Origin: Shewanella denitrificans OS217
Lineage (GTDB): Bacteria > Pseudomonadota > Gammaproteobacteria > Enterobacterales > Shewanellaceae
Assembly (NCBI RefSeq): GCF_000013765.1
Contig: NC_007954.1
Coordinates: 1,364,001-1,428,000 of the forward strand
Length of the DNA stretch: 64,000 nt
Direction of reading: 5' to 3'
Shown here piece by piece: positions 23,859-33,258 of this stretch (position 1 is the stretch's first letter; each line of letters begins with the position of its first letter). A program made the translations under genes and the position numbers. Below the pieces are notes generated by a model. That model saw only the letters and a list, made by a program, of their open reading frames with translations. It had not been told where the DNA came from and did no database searches.

Positions 23859-26066
23859 ATGGTCTCTGTTCGTGAAGCACACTTTAATTCGCCGGATTTT
23901 CAATTAGATGAGTGGGTTGCCCGCTATATTGAACATCCCGAGGATGCGCAAATTGTACTTAAGCTCATCACTGAGTTAGAGACGCTTGGCTTTGAATCAA
24001 ACGCCGAGCGACAAGAAGTGATGGAGCGTGCTCGCGAAATGATAGAGATTTTAGCGCCGCTTAACATGGACATAGAAACCCTGCAGGCCTCGCTGCTGTT
24101 CGTGCTGCTGGATGCGGGCAAATTGACTGAACTTAAAGTCGAAGAAGATTATGGCCCAAGACTTGGGAGTTTAGTCTCAAGCGTTGTGACCATGAATGCC
24201 ATCGGCGCCTTGAAAGCCAGCAAAGATAATCGCTCCGGCGAGCCGCAAATCGATAACATCCGCAAGATGCTGCTGGCTATGGTTGAAGATGTACGCGCTG
24301 TGGTGATTAAACTTGCCGAGCGCGTGTGTTTGCTTAGGGCTGTTAAAAACGCCGATGAAGAAACACGAGTGCTTCTGGCCCGAGAAATTGCCGACATTTA
24401 TGCGCCTCTGGCTAACCGCTTAGGCATAGGTCAGCTCAAATGGGAGCTTGAAGACCTCTCCTTTCGCTATCTGCACCCAAACACTTACAAAGACATCGCC
24501 AAGCAGCTGGATGGTAAACGCCTCGATCGAGAAACCTTCATCGATAAGTTTGTGACTCAGTTGCAGCAAAGATTAGATGCCGATGACATTCGCGCCAAGG
24601 TCTATGGCAGACCGAAACACATCTACAGCATTTGGCGCAAGATGAAGGGCAAAGATCTAAAATTTGATGAACTGTTTGATGTGCGCGCCGTGCGCATCGT
24701 CACCGATCGTCTGCAAGATTGTTATGGTGCGTTAGGTGTCGTGCATACCCTTTGGCATCATATTCCCCGCGAGTTTGATGACTATGTGGCTAACCCTAAA
24801 CCTAATGGCTATCAATCTATCCATACCGTGGTGGTAGGCCCAGAAGGCAAGACGGTAGAAATCCAAATTCGCACCGAAGCCATGCATCAAGATGCAGAGC
24901 TTGGGGTGGCCGCTCACTGGAAATACAAAGAAGGCCCGCAAGCGGGTAAGCAAAGCGGCTATGAAGAAAAAATTAACTGGCTGCGTAAGATTTTGCAGTG
25001 GCAAGAAGATGTGGCCGAAAGTGGCAACTTGGTGGATGAAGTGCGCAGCCAAGTGTTTGAAGACAGAGTCTATGTCTTTACCCCAACAGGTGAGGTGGTG
25101 GACTTACCCTTAGGCTCAACCGTGCTGGATTTCGCCTATTATGTTCACTCCCAAGTGGGGCATAAGTGTATTGGCGCTAAGGTCGATGGCCGTATCGTGC
25201 CCTTTACGTACCAAGTGCAAACCGGTGAGCGCATCGAAATTATCACCTCTAAGCACCCCAATCCTAAGCGCGACTGGCTAAACCCAAATCTTGGTTATAT
25301 TAAGTCGTCTCGTTCACGCTCCAAAATTCAGCATTGGTTTAAACAGCAAGATAGGGATAAAAACATTCCAGCGGGCAAGGAAATGTTGGAGACAGAGTTA
25401 TCCCGCATTGCCCTTAAGCTTAAAGATGCCCAAGTGGCGGTGGAGCGCTTTAATTTAAACAGCATGGATGACATGTTGGCGGCGCTTGGCGGCGGCGATC
25501 TAAAGTTAAACCAAGTGGTTAACTTTATTGAAAGTAAAGTGCGTAAGACGCCGGATAGTGAACAAGAGTTAGTCGAAGAAATCATCAAAAAAGCCCAACC
25601 TCGCAAGGGTAAGAGCGGTAAAGGCCAAGTGGAAGTTAATGGGGTAGGTAATTTACTGAGCCATATTGCCCGCTGTTGTCAGCCTGTGCCTGGGGATGAA
25701 ATCTTTGGCTATATCACCATGGGCCGCGGCATTTCCGTGCATCGCAGCGATTGCGAGCAAGTTAAAGAGCTAATGCGCGTTCACCCAGAGCGTGCCGTCG
25801 ATGTGATTTGGGGGGAAAACTACTCAGGGGGCTACCGTCTTAGGGTCCGCGTGGTAGCCCATGATAGAAGTGGTTTACTGCGAGACATCACGACAGTGTT
25901 AGCGGCGGAGAAATCCAACGTAATGGCCATGAGTTCATCTTCAGATATCAAGACCCAAACGGCCACGGTAGAGCTGGAATTGGAGCTCTATAACCTCGAT
26001 GGACTAGCCCGGGTAATGGCAAAGCTTACTCAAGTGGAAGGGGTGATTGAGTCGCGGCGCTTATAA
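23859..26066 (+). CDS. relA: (p)ppGpp synthetase RelA
   Basis: Ribosome-associated stringent-response enzyme making (p)ppGpp from GTP/GDP and ATP during amino-acid starvation. The 735 residues show an N-terminal HD region that is degenerate, as in RelA. The synthetase domain carries EFDD (the RelA-type acidic ExDD motif) followed by PKPNGYQSIHT. A TGS domain (VYVFTPTGEVVDLP), a helical/zinc-finger region and a C-terminal ACT domain (VVAHDRSGLLRDITTVL) complete it. These residues argue for RelA over SpoT. ATG 23859 follows AGGAAGACGACT. mazG follows closely. Confidence 0.98.
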   Translation: MVSVREAHFNSPDFQLDEWVARYIEHPEDAQIVLKLITELETLGFESNAERQEVMERAREMIEILAPLNMDIETLQASLLFVLLDAGKLTELKVEEDYGPRLGSLVSSVVTMNAIGALKASKDNRSGEPQIDNIRKMLLAMVEDVRAVVIKLAERVCLLRAVKNADEETRVLLAREIADIYAPLANRLGIGQLKWELEDLSFRYLHPNTYKDIAKQLDGKRLDRETFIDKFVTQLQQRLDADDIRAKVYGRPKHIYSIWRKMKGKDLKFDELFDVRAVRIVTDRLQDCYGALGVVHTLWHHIPREFDDYVANPKPNGYQSIHTVVVGPEGKTVEIQIRTEAMHQDAELGVAAHWKYKEGPQAGKQSGYEEKINWLRKILQWQEDVAESGNLVDEVRSQVFEDRVYVFTPTGEVVDLPLGSTVLDFAYYVHSQVGHKCIGAKVDGRIVPFTYQVQTGERIEIITSKHPNPKRDWLNPNLGYIKSSRSRSKIQHWFKQQDRDKNIPAGKEMLETELSRIALKLKDAQVAVERFNLNSMDDMLAALGGGDLKLNQVVNFIESKVRKTPDSEQELVEEIIKKAQPRKGKSGKGQVEVNGVGNLLSHIARCCQPVPGDEIFGYITMGRGISVHRSDCEQVKELMRVHPERAVDVIWGENYSGGYRLRVRVVAHDRSGLLRDITTVLAAEKSNVMAMSSSSDIKTQTATVELELELYNLDGLARVMAKLTQVEGVIESRRL

Positions 26067-26151
26067 AGCTCAATAAAGCGTAACGTCATTGATGTGCCAA
26101 GCATGTAGACGACAGACATTAGACGGAAAGTGGCAGAAAACAGGCAGTAAT

Positions 26152-27009
26152 ATGAGCACCGAGCAAACAGTGAATTTACAGCCTTTACTGGCAATAATGG
26201 AGAAACTTAGGGATCCGGCTACAGGCTGCCCTTGGGATCTGGCCCAGCGCTTTGACACTATAGTGCCATTCACCTTAGAAGAAGCATATGAAGTCGCCGA
26301 TGCCATAGAGCAAGGTGACCTAGCTCATCTGCCCGATGAATTGGGTGACTTGTTATTTCAAGTGGTGTTTTATTGCCAGCTTGGCAAAGAGCAAGGCCTG
26401 TTCGATTTTGCGACTGTGGTCGAGCGCATTAGTGACAAGCTTATTCGCCGCCATCCCCATGTGTTTGGCCCTATGCAAGATGAGTCTGCCGCTAGTGGTG
26501 TTAAGCCTGAGCTGAATACTCAAGCACTCAACGCTGCTTGGGAAGCGACTAAAGCCCAAGAGCGTCAGCAAAAGCAGTTACTGTCAGTGCTTGATGACAT
26601 CCCTAAGGCTTTGCCAGCCTTAACTCGCGCGGTAAAAATTCAAAAACGTGTGGCTAAGCTGGGATTCGATTGGCCAGAGCTTGAACCTGTGGTGGCCAAA
26701 ATCCACGAAGAAATTGATGAAGTCATGGTGGAGGCACGCCTACTTGACAGCGACCCTGAAACTTATTTTCCTAAAGTGAAAGATGAAATGGGGGACTTGT
26801 TGTTTGCCGTGGTGAATCTTGCTCGCCATTTAGGGGTCGACCCCGAATCTGCATTACGTCAAGGAAATCACAAATTCGAGCAGCGTTTTCGCGGTGTCGA
26901 AGCCTTGGCCGCCGCCAGTGGCAAAGCCATGCAAGCCCATACGTTGGCCGAGCTCGATGGCTATTGGGATCAAGTTAAGGCAGGTTTAAAGGCGGCTCAT
27001 AAGGAATAA
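26152..27009 (+). CDS. mazG: Nucleoside triphosphate pyrophosphohydrolase MazG
   Basis: Hydrolyses NTPs/dNTPs to monophosphate and pyrophosphate; in E. coli it modulates stress physiology near relA. ATG 26152 gives 285 residues beginning STEQTVNLQPLLAIMEKLRDP. The in-frame ATG at 26089 would add a non-conserved Cys-rich stretch and is rejected. Two MazG domains are visible: CPWDLAQRF with LEEAYEVADAIEQGD and ELGDLLFQVVFY in the first, and EIDEVMVEAR with DEMGDLLFAVVNLARH in the second. It lies between relA and pyrG on the same strand. Confidence 0.95.
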   Translation: MSTEQTVNLQPLLAIMEKLRDPATGCPWDLAQRFDTIVPFTLEEAYEVADAIEQGDLAHLPDELGDLLFQVVFYCQLGKEQGLFDFATVVERISDKLIRRHPHVFGPMQDESAASGVKPELNTQALNAAWEATKAQERQQKQLLSVLDDIPKALPALTRAVKIQKRVAKLGFDWPELEPVVAKIHEEIDEVMVEARLLDSDPETYFPKVKDEMGDLLFAVVNLARHLGVDPESALRQGNHKFEQRFRGVEALAAASGKAMQAHTLAELDGYWDQVKAGLKAAHKE

Positions 27010-27126
27010 TCTCCATTTTATCCACCTTTGGGTTTGTCGAATCTCAGATGCTTTGGTATACTATCGCCCCGTCCTAGTGCTTTCTTACAAGCACGTTTTT
27101 TCTACTCTCTTATTCTCAGGTTCAGC

Positions 27127-28764
27127 ATGACTACAAGATATATATTCGTTACTGGTGGTGTGGTTTCATCACTAGGAAAAGGTATTGCAGCAGCATCGCT
27201 CGCAGCAATTTTAGAGGCTCGGGGCCTAAACGTAACTATCATGAAGCTGGACCCCTATATCAACGTCGATCCGGGTACCATGAGCCCGACTCAGCACGGT
27301 GAAGTGTTCGTTACCGAAGACGGCGCTGAGACTGACTTAGACTTAGGTCATTATGAGCGTTTCATCCGTACCAAGATGAACCGTCGTAATAACTTCACCA
27401 CGGGTCGTATTTACGAAGAAGTCTTACGTAAAGAGCGTCGTGGCGATTACTTAGGCGCCACCATTCAGGTTATTCCGCATATCACCAATGCCATTAAAGA
27501 GAGAGTCATCGCGGGCGGCGAAGGTCATGATGTGGCTATCGTTGAGATTGGCGGCACTGTGGGTGATATCGAGTCATTGCCATTCCTTGAGTCAATTCGT
27601 CAATTAGGTGCTGAGCTTGGACGTGATCGCACCTTATTTATGCATTTGACCTTAGTGCCTTTCTTAGGCGCTGCCGGTGAAATTAAAACTAAGCCAACCC
27701 AGCATTCTGTAAAAGAGTTACGTTCAATCGGTATCGCACCTGACGTACTGGTTTGCCGTGGCGATCGCGCTGTGCCTGCTAACGAAAGAGCGAAAATCTC
27801 GCTATTTTGTAACGTAGAAGAACGTGCGGTTATCTCACTAAAAGACGTGGATAGCATCTACAAGATCCCTGCACTGTTGCGCTCACAAGGCTTAGATGAA
27901 TTAGTGATAAAGCGTTTCAACATAGATTGCAAAGAAGCGGATCTTTCTGAGTGGGAAAACGTTATTTATCAAGAAGCTAACCCAAATGGTGAAGTAACCA
28001 TAGGTATGGTTGGCAAGTACATTGAATTGCCTGATGCCTATAAGTCAGTCAACGAAGCCTTAAAGCATGCGGGCCTTAAAAACCGCGTGACTGTGAACAT
28101 CAAATATATTGATTCACAAACCGTAGAAGCCAAAGGCGATGAAGTTTTACAAGGCTTGGATGGTATTCTAGTGCCAGGTGGCTTTGGTGAGCGCGGCGTT
28201 GAAGGTAAAATCCTGGCGGCCAAGTTTGCCCGTGAAAACAAGCTGCCATACTTTGGTATTTGTTTAGGCATGCAAGTGGCGTTAATCGAGTTTGCTCGTA
28301 ACGTGGCTGGCATGGCGGATGCTCATTCAACTGAATTTAACCCAGCATCACCGTTCCCGGTTGTGGGCCTTATCACAGAATGGATAGATGAAGATGGCCA
28401 GCTTGAGCTGCGTCATGAAGAGTCTGATTTAGGCGGCACTATGCGTTTAGGCGCGCAGTTATGTCACCTTAAAGAAGGCACTAAAGCGGCCGAGGCTTAT
28501 AAGGGTAATACCTGTGTCGAGCGTCACCGTCATCGCTATGAAGTGAACAATAATTATGTCGACAGGCTTGAGAAAGCGGGCTTAATATTCAGCGGCTTAT
28601 CTTCAGATCGTAAGCTGGTTGAGATGATAGAACTTGCGGAGCACCCTTGGTTTGTTGCCGGTCAATTCCACCCTGAATTCACCTCAACACCTCGTGATGG
28701 CCACCCACTATTTGAAGGCTTCATTGCTGCTTCGTTGAGCCATCAGAAACGTATCTTAGGTTAA
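27127..28764 (+). CDS. pyrG: CTP synthase
   Basis: Converts UTP to CTP using glutamine and ATP. ATG 27127 gives 545 residues starting TTRYIFVTGGVVSSLGKGIA, the conserved N-terminus, so the longer open frame from 27028 is not used. The synthetase half (DPYINVDPGTMSP, HGEVFVTEDGAETDLDLGHYERF) is followed by a class I glutamine amidotransferase domain with PYFGICLGMQVA (catalytic Cys) and a C-terminal HPEF (catalytic His/Glu region). A strong terminator follows the stop. Confidence 0.99.
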   Translation: MTTRYIFVTGGVVSSLGKGIAAASLAAILEARGLNVTIMKLDPYINVDPGTMSPTQHGEVFVTEDGAETDLDLGHYERFIRTKMNRRNNFTTGRIYEEVLRKERRGDYLGATIQVIPHITNAIKERVIAGGEGHDVAIVEIGGTVGDIESLPFLESIRQLGAELGRDRTLFMHLTLVPFLGAAGEIKTKPTQHSVKELRSIGIAPDVLVCRGDRAVPANERAKISLFCNVEERAVISLKDVDSIYKIPALLRSQGLDELVIKRFNIDCKEADLSEWENVIYQEANPNGEVTIGMVGKYIELPDAYKSVNEALKHAGLKNRVTVNIKYIDSQTVEAKGDEVLQGLDGILVPGGFGERGVEGKILAAKFARENKLPYFGICLGMQVALIEFARNVAGMADAHSTEFNPASPFPVVGLITEWIDEDGQLELRHEESDLGGTMRLGAQLCHLKEGTKAAEAYKGNTCVERHRHRYEVNNNYVDRLEKAGLIFSGLSSDRKLVEMIELAEHPWFVAGQFHPEFTSTPRDGHPLFEGFIAASLSHQKRILG

Positions 28765-28769
28765 TGAAT

Positions 28770-28799
28770 AAGCCGCTAGTTATGCTAGCGGCTTTTTTA
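28770..28799 (+). terminator. pyrG: Rho-independent terminator after pyrG
   Basis: AAGCCGCTAG (28770-28779) pairs with CTAGCGGCTT (28785-28794), followed by a T-run. Confidence 0.92.
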
Positions 28800-28917
28800 T
28801 CTTTAGTTGCGCTAGGTGCGCTCACTCACGTTTATTATCAACACAGTTGATGCAAACTAAGATTCATTCTATCCTATAAGCTTAAAAAGTTAGGTTTATT
28901 ACCAAACTGAAAATTAA

Positions 28918-28967
28918 ATACCAATAATTGCACAGGTTTTACTGTTTCTCTGAATGATTATTGGTAT
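28918..28967. repeat. 50-bp inverted-repeat element upstream of eno
   Basis: Perfect 11-bp arms ATACCAATAAT (28918-28928) and its complement (28957-28967) flank a 28-base centre. The arm begins with ATACCAAT, as do the ends of the larger element at 50969-51234, so both may belong to one family of small dispersed repeats. It lies in the eno promoter region. Confidence 0.75.
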
Positions 28968-29021
28968 TGATTTTCTTTTTTAAACTTAAACTTTCAATAT
29001 TACTCAGAATACGAGGGAATT

Positions 29022-30317
29022 ATGGCTAACATTATTAACGTCATTGGTCGCGAAATCATGGATTCTCGTGGTAACCCAACGGTTGAAGCAGAAGTGCATT
29101 TAGCCGGTGGTTTTATCGGTATGGCTGCTGCGCCATCGGGCGCCTCTACCGGTAGCCGTGAAGCCTTAGAATTGCGAGATGGTGATAAGAGCCGTTACTT
29201 AGGTAAAGGTGTGCTTAACGCCGTTGCCAACATCAATGGCGTCATCAAAGCGGCCTTAATGGGTAAAGATGCTGCGGCTCAAGCTGAGCTTGATCAAATC
29301 ATGATCGATTTGGATGGCACGGAAAATAAAGACAAGTTAGGCGCCAACGCGATTCTTGCTGTGTCGCTTGCAGCGGCAAAAGCGGCGGCTATGTCAAAAG
29401 GCATTCCTTTGTATGCTCATATCGCAGAATTGAATGGCACTCCTGGGGTTTACTCTATGCCTGTGCCTATGATGAACATTATCAATGGTGGTGAGCACGC
29501 CGATAACAACGTCGATATTCAAGAGTTTATGGTGCAGCCTGTTGGCGCTAAAAATTTCCGTGAAGCCTTACGTATGGGCGCGGAAATTTTCCACAGTCTT
29601 AAGAAAGTACTGCAAAGCAAAGGCCTAAGCACGGCAGTGGGTGATGAAGGTGGTTTTGCACCTAACCTTGCTTCAAACGCTGAAGCCCTAGCGGTAATTA
29701 AAGTGGCGGTGGAAGAAGCTGGCTACAAGCTTGGCACAGACGTGACCTTAGCCCTTGATTGCGCGGCCACTGAATTCTACAAAGATGGCAAGTATGACTT
29801 AGCCGGCGAAGGTAAAGTCTTTGACTCAAATGGTTTTTCTGACTTCTTAAAGTCGTTAGCTGACCAATACCCCATCGTGTCTATCGAAGATGGCCTTGAT
29901 GAATCAGATTGGGAAGGCTGGGCGTACCAGACTAAAATCATGGGCGACAAGATCCAGTTAGTGGGCGACGATTTATTCGTGACCAACACCAAAATCTTAA
30001 CCCGTGGTATTGAGAACAATATCGCTAACTCTATCTTAATCAAATTTAACCAGATTGGTTCCTTGACTGAGACACTGGCAGCCATTCGCATGGCGAAAGA
30101 AGCGGGCTATACGGCTGTGATTTCACACCGTAGTGGTGAAACTGAAGACTCGACCATTGCCGATCTTGCCGTAGGCACAGCAGCGGGCCAAATCAAGACA
30201 GGTTCTCTGTGTCGCTCCGATCGCGTGGCTAAGTACAACCAATTGCTGCGCATCGAAGAGCAGTTAGGTGAGAAAGCCCCATACCGTGGTTTGAAAGAGA
30301 TCAAAGGCCAAGCATAA
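29022..30317 (+). CDS. eno: Enolase
   Basis: Interconverts 2-phosphoglycerate and phosphoenolpyruvate in glycolysis; in many gammaproteobacteria it is also part of the RNase E degradosome. The 431 residues cover the full family length with SRGNPTVEAEV, GAPSGASTGSREALELRD-like N-terminal loop, metal ligands around VSIEDGLDESDWEGW and LVGDDLFVTN, and the signature SHRSGETEDSTIADLAV. ATG 29022 follows ACGAGGGAATT. It has its own upstream region after the pyrG terminator and its own strong terminator. Confidence 0.99.
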   Translation: MANIINVIGREIMDSRGNPTVEAEVHLAGGFIGMAAAPSGASTGSREALELRDGDKSRYLGKGVLNAVANINGVIKAALMGKDAAAQAELDQIMIDLDGTENKDKLGANAILAVSLAAAKAAAMSKGIPLYAHIAELNGTPGVYSMPVPMMNIINGGEHADNNVDIQEFMVQPVGAKNFREALRMGAEIFHSLKKVLQSKGLSTAVGDEGGFAPNLASNAEALAVIKVAVEEAGYKLGTDVTLALDCAATEFYKDGKYDLAGEGKVFDSNGFSDFLKSLADQYPIVSIEDGLDESDWEGWAYQTKIMGDKIQLVGDDLFVTNTKILTRGIENNIANSILIKFNQIGSLTETLAAIRMAKEAGYTAVISHRSGETEDSTIADLAVGTAAGQIKTGSLCRSDRVAKYNQLLRIEEQLGEKAPYRGLKEIKGQA

Positions 30318-30332
30318 TATTTTGCTTTAGCT

Positions 30333-30365
30333 AAAAAAAGGCCACCACTAGGTGGCCTTTTTTGT
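30333..30365 (+). terminator. eno: Rho-independent terminator after eno
   Basis: An AAAAAAAGGCCACC arm pairs with GGTGGCCTTTTTT (30351-30363) around a short loop; a T-run on one side and an A-run on the other. Confidence 0.93.
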
Positions 30366-30415
30366 TGTACTATAGCCCAACCTAACTCCGCACTTATTCG
30401 ATTACTATCGGTATT

Positions 30416-30715
30416 ATGAATAGATTATTACTCGGCCTGTTTATTCTTCTGGCATTACTTCAGTACCGGCTCTGGTACGGTGATAACAACATGACGCAAT
30501 ATGTGCATTTGCAAAAGCAAATTGCCAGTCAAGAGGAGAGTAATCAAAAGTTGGTGGAGCGCAATCAGGTACTTAAAGAAGAGATTATCGACCTTAAGCG
30601 CGGTACCGAAGCCTTGGAAGAGCGCGCCCGCAATGAACTTGGCATGGTGAAACAAGGGGAAACCTTTTACCGTGTTGTGGGTGTAGAACCCAAGGCGGGG
30701 GCCGACTATGAATAA
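30416..30715 (+). CDS. ftsB: Cell-division protein FtsB
   Basis: Small bitopic divisome protein that binds FtsL and FtsQ and helps activate septal peptidoglycan synthesis. The 99 residues have one N-terminal membrane span (LLLGLFILLALLQYRLWYG) and then a periplasmic coiled coil (about 28-75, LQKQIASQEESNQKLVERN) and a short C-terminal segment (ERARNELGMVKQGETFYRVV). It precedes ispD, the usual gammaproteobacterial arrangement. Confidence 0.96.
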   Translation: MNRLLLGLFILLALLQYRLWYGDNNMTQYVHLQKQIASQEESNQKLVERNQVLKEEIIDLKRGTEALEERARNELGMVKQGETFYRVVGVEPKAGADYE

Positions 30716-30749
30716 TCGACTTGCTAACCTCACGATTTCTGATTAAGAC

Positions 30750-31475
30750 ATGTCCATGACTCACACAACGCCACTTGTCCCCAAAAACGTCGCCATAGTG
30801 CCAGCCGCAGGTATAGGCGCTAGAATGGCTGCGGGTATGCCAAAACAATACCTAACCCTTGGCGCCCAGAGTATTCTGGGGCACACCTTAGATGCATTAC
30901 TCTCTCATCCTCAAATAGCGCAAGTCATAGTGGCGCTGCATCCTCATGATGATATGTTTTTAGGCTTGCCTCAAGCTAAGCACTCAAAACTCTTAACCGT
31001 CATAGGTGGCGGTGAGCGGGCGGATTCAGTATTAGCAGCATTAGCCGTTGCCCCCCAAGATGCATGGGCCTTAGTGCACGACGCCGCGCGCCCTTGTTTA
31101 ACCCATAGTGATATCGATAAATTACTCGCCTCCACAAGCGAATTTCCCCAAGGGGCGATTTTGGCAATGCCGGTTCGAGACACTATGAAGCGCAGCGATG
31201 ACACTGGCGTCATTAATCATACGGTAGACAGGGCGCTGTTATGGCATGCATTAACGCCGCAATATTTCCCAGTGGCTGAGTTACTCACAAATTTATCGGC
31301 GGCGCTGAATGCCGGCGTTGTCATTACTGATGAAGCCAGCGCCATGGAATGGGCCGGTGTTTTTCCTGGGCTTGTCAGTGGCCGGGCGGATAACATCAAG
31401 GTGACGCACCCTGATGATTTACACTTGGCTGGGCTTTTTATGGCGCACTTGAGTGCTAAGCCTCTGGTGGAATAA
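30750..31475 (+). CDS. ispD: 2-C-methyl-D-erythritol 4-phosphate cytidylyltransferase
   Basis: Third enzyme of the MEP isoprenoid pathway, joining CTP to MEP. The 241 residues show the nucleotide-binding N-terminus IVPAAGIGARMAAGMPKQYL and the motif VHDAARPCLTHSDI, with TDEASAMEW near the C-terminus. ATG 30756 two codons later is an equally possible start. ispF follows after an unusual 196-base gap filled largely by tandem repeats that begin inside the last codons of this gene. Confidence 0.97.
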   Translation: MSMTHTTPLVPKNVAIVPAAGIGARMAAGMPKQYLTLGAQSILGHTLDALLSHPQIAQVIVALHPHDDMFLGLPQAKHSKLLTVIGGGERADSVLAALAVAPQDAWALVHDAARPCLTHSDIDKLLASTSEFPQGAILAMPVRDTMKRSDDTGVINHTVDRALLWHALTPQYFPVAELLTNLSAALNAGVVITDEASAMEWAGVFPGLVSGRADNIKVTHPDDLHLAGLFMAHLSAKPLVE

Positions 31476-31586
31476 AGCGCGGTGGAATAAAGCGCGGTGG
31501 AATAAAGCGCGGTGGAATAAATAGTGGTCGAGTAAACAGTGGTCGAGTAAACAGTGACGGAATAAGCTGCGGCGAAAATAAGCCGC
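31466..31586 (+). repeat. 15-bp tandem repeat that copies the ispD stop codon in frame
   Basis: Three identical units GGTGGAATAAAGCGC (31466-31510) are followed by four degenerate 15-bp units (31511-31570) and a fragment. Since 15 is a multiple of three, each unit repeats Val-Glu-stop in the ispD frame, giving about seven in-frame TAA codons at five-codon intervals. The complementary strand is an open frame with Tyr-Ser-Thr repeats, which is a by-product. Confidence 0.95.
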
Positions 31587-31671
31587 TGATTCAAGTGCAA
31601 CTAAAAACTGACACTTAAGCTATCACTCGAACGAACACTCAAATTAATGCTCAAATGTAAGGCAATAATAG

Positions 31672-32154
31672 ATGAAACTCCGAATTGGTCATGGTTTTGA
31701 TGTGCATAAATTTGGCGGCGATAAGCCGCTTATTTTAGGGGGCGTCACTGTGCCCTATGACACAGGCTTGATTGCCCATTCAGACGGTGATGTGGTGCTG
31801 CATGCTATCAGCGATGCCATCTTGGGCGCCATGGCGCTGGGGGATATTGGTAAGCACTTCCCCGATACTGATGATGCCTTTTCTGGCGCCGATAGCCGGG
31901 TATTACTGCGCCACTGTTATCAATTGGCGCTAAATAAGCATTTTCAATTGGGTAATTTGGATGTGACTGTGATTGCACAGGCACCGAAAATGGCGCCCCA
32001 CATTGAAGCCATACGTCAACTGCTGGCGCTCGATCTGAACACTGACATAGACAATATCAATGTAAAAGCGACCACCACAGAAAAGTTAGGTTTTACCGGC
32101 CGCAAAGAAGGCATCGCCGTCGAAGCCGTTGTCCTGATGCAGCAAGCGATTTAA
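31672..32154 (+). CDS. ispF: 2-C-methyl-D-erythritol 2,4-cyclodiphosphate synthase
   Basis: Fifth enzyme of the MEP pathway, forming the cyclic diphosphate from CDP-ME phosphate. The 160-residue protein begins MKLRIGHGFDVHKFGG, containing the Asp and His zinc ligands, then HSDGDVVLHAISDAILGA and, near the C-terminus, TTEKLGFTGRKEGI. The protein is a trimeric cytoplasmic enzyme in the family. It precedes truD by 14 bases. Confidence 0.98.
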   Translation: MKLRIGHGFDVHKFGGDKPLILGGVTVPYDTGLIAHSDGDVVLHAISDAILGAMALGDIGKHFPDTDDAFSGADSRVLLRHCYQLALNKHFQLGNLDVTVIAQAPKMAPHIEAIRQLLALDLNTDIDNINVKATTTEKLGFTGRKEGIAVEAVVLMQQAI

Positions 32155-32168
32155 AGAGATCCCGTTAA

Positions 32169-33257
32169 ATGAATGAATTACATTATTTGCATGGTAAGCC
32201 TCAGTCTCAAGGGCTACTGCGTACCCACAACAGTGACTTTATGGTTAATGAAATCTTGCCTTTTAGCCCCACAGGGGAAGGCGAGCACCATATGCTGCAT
32301 ATTCGAAAAGAAGGCTTAAATACTGTCTTCGTTGCCGAAATGATTGCCAAATTTGCCAAGGTACACCCAAAAGAAGTGACCTATGCCGGTCAAAAAGACA
32401 AGCATGCCATCACGGAGCAATGGTTTGGGGTGCGGATCCCTGGTAAAGAAATGCCCCAATGGGAAGAATTAAATAGTGATAAGCTTACTGTGCTGTCAAG
32501 CTCACGCCACGGCAAAAAGTTGCGCATTGGTGCGCTGCTTGGGAATCAATTTATTCTAACGCTTCGCGGGATCACAGATGTCATTGAGGTCAGTGAGCGT
32601 CTAGCCCTGATAGCAAAAACTGGCGTGCCCAACTATTTTGGTGAGCAGCGTTTTGGCCATGATGGTAAGAATTTGGTCATGGGCCGGCAAATGCTGTTGG
32701 GAAAGAAAGTGAAAGACCGTAAAAAAAGCAGCATGTATTTGTCGGCCGTGCGCTCAAACATCTTTAATCAAGTGGTATCGCACCGTTTGGCAACCCAAGG
32801 TAACACGCCGATGGACGGTGATTGTGTGATGCTTGCGGGCAGTCGCAGCTACTTTGTTGCAGACAGCTGGGACAGCACAGTGCAAGCTCGTCTCGATGAA
32901 AAAGACATTCAGTTATCTGCGCCGCTCTGGGGCCGAGGCGCGCCATTGGCCAAAGGCACTGCCGCAGAACTCGAAGCTGCGGCATTAGTGGATTATGCCA
33001 GCGATCTTGAAGGCTTAGAAAATGCAGGATTAGATCAAGAAAGACGACCGCTGTTGCTGGAGCCTCAAGGGCTTAAGTATAAATTTGATGCTGATGTCTT
33101 GACCTTAGAGTTCATCTTACCTGCGGGCAGTTTTGCCACTTCCATATTGCGTGAAGTCTGCCTCTATCAAGATGTAAAAGAAAGGCAATGGCAGGAGTTT
33201 GTGAGCACGCAAGCCCAATCCCTTGAAGCGCAAACAAATAGTGAGGCAAAGCCTTAG
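32169..33257 (+). CDS. truD: tRNA pseudouridine-13 synthase
   Basis: Converts U13 of tRNA-Glu to pseudouridine. The 362-residue length and the catalytic region [17 protein letters not shown] (Asp in KDKHA) fit Tru[15 protein letters not shown] is the second family signature. The C-terminal insertion domain and final [14 protein letters not shown] also match. The stop at 33255-33257 is one base before the surE start, so translation is probably coupled. Confidence 0.98.
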
Positions 33258-33258
33258 T

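Noticed and set aside
27028..27126. N-terminal extension of pyrG from an upstream in-frame start
   Set aside because: The conserved CTP synthase N-terminus starts at 27127; the added residues are not typical of the family.
31217..31600. Minus-strand ORF with Tyr-Ser-Thr repeats
   Set aside because: It is the complement of the ispD 3' end and its 15-bp stop-codon array; no ribosome site or independent support.
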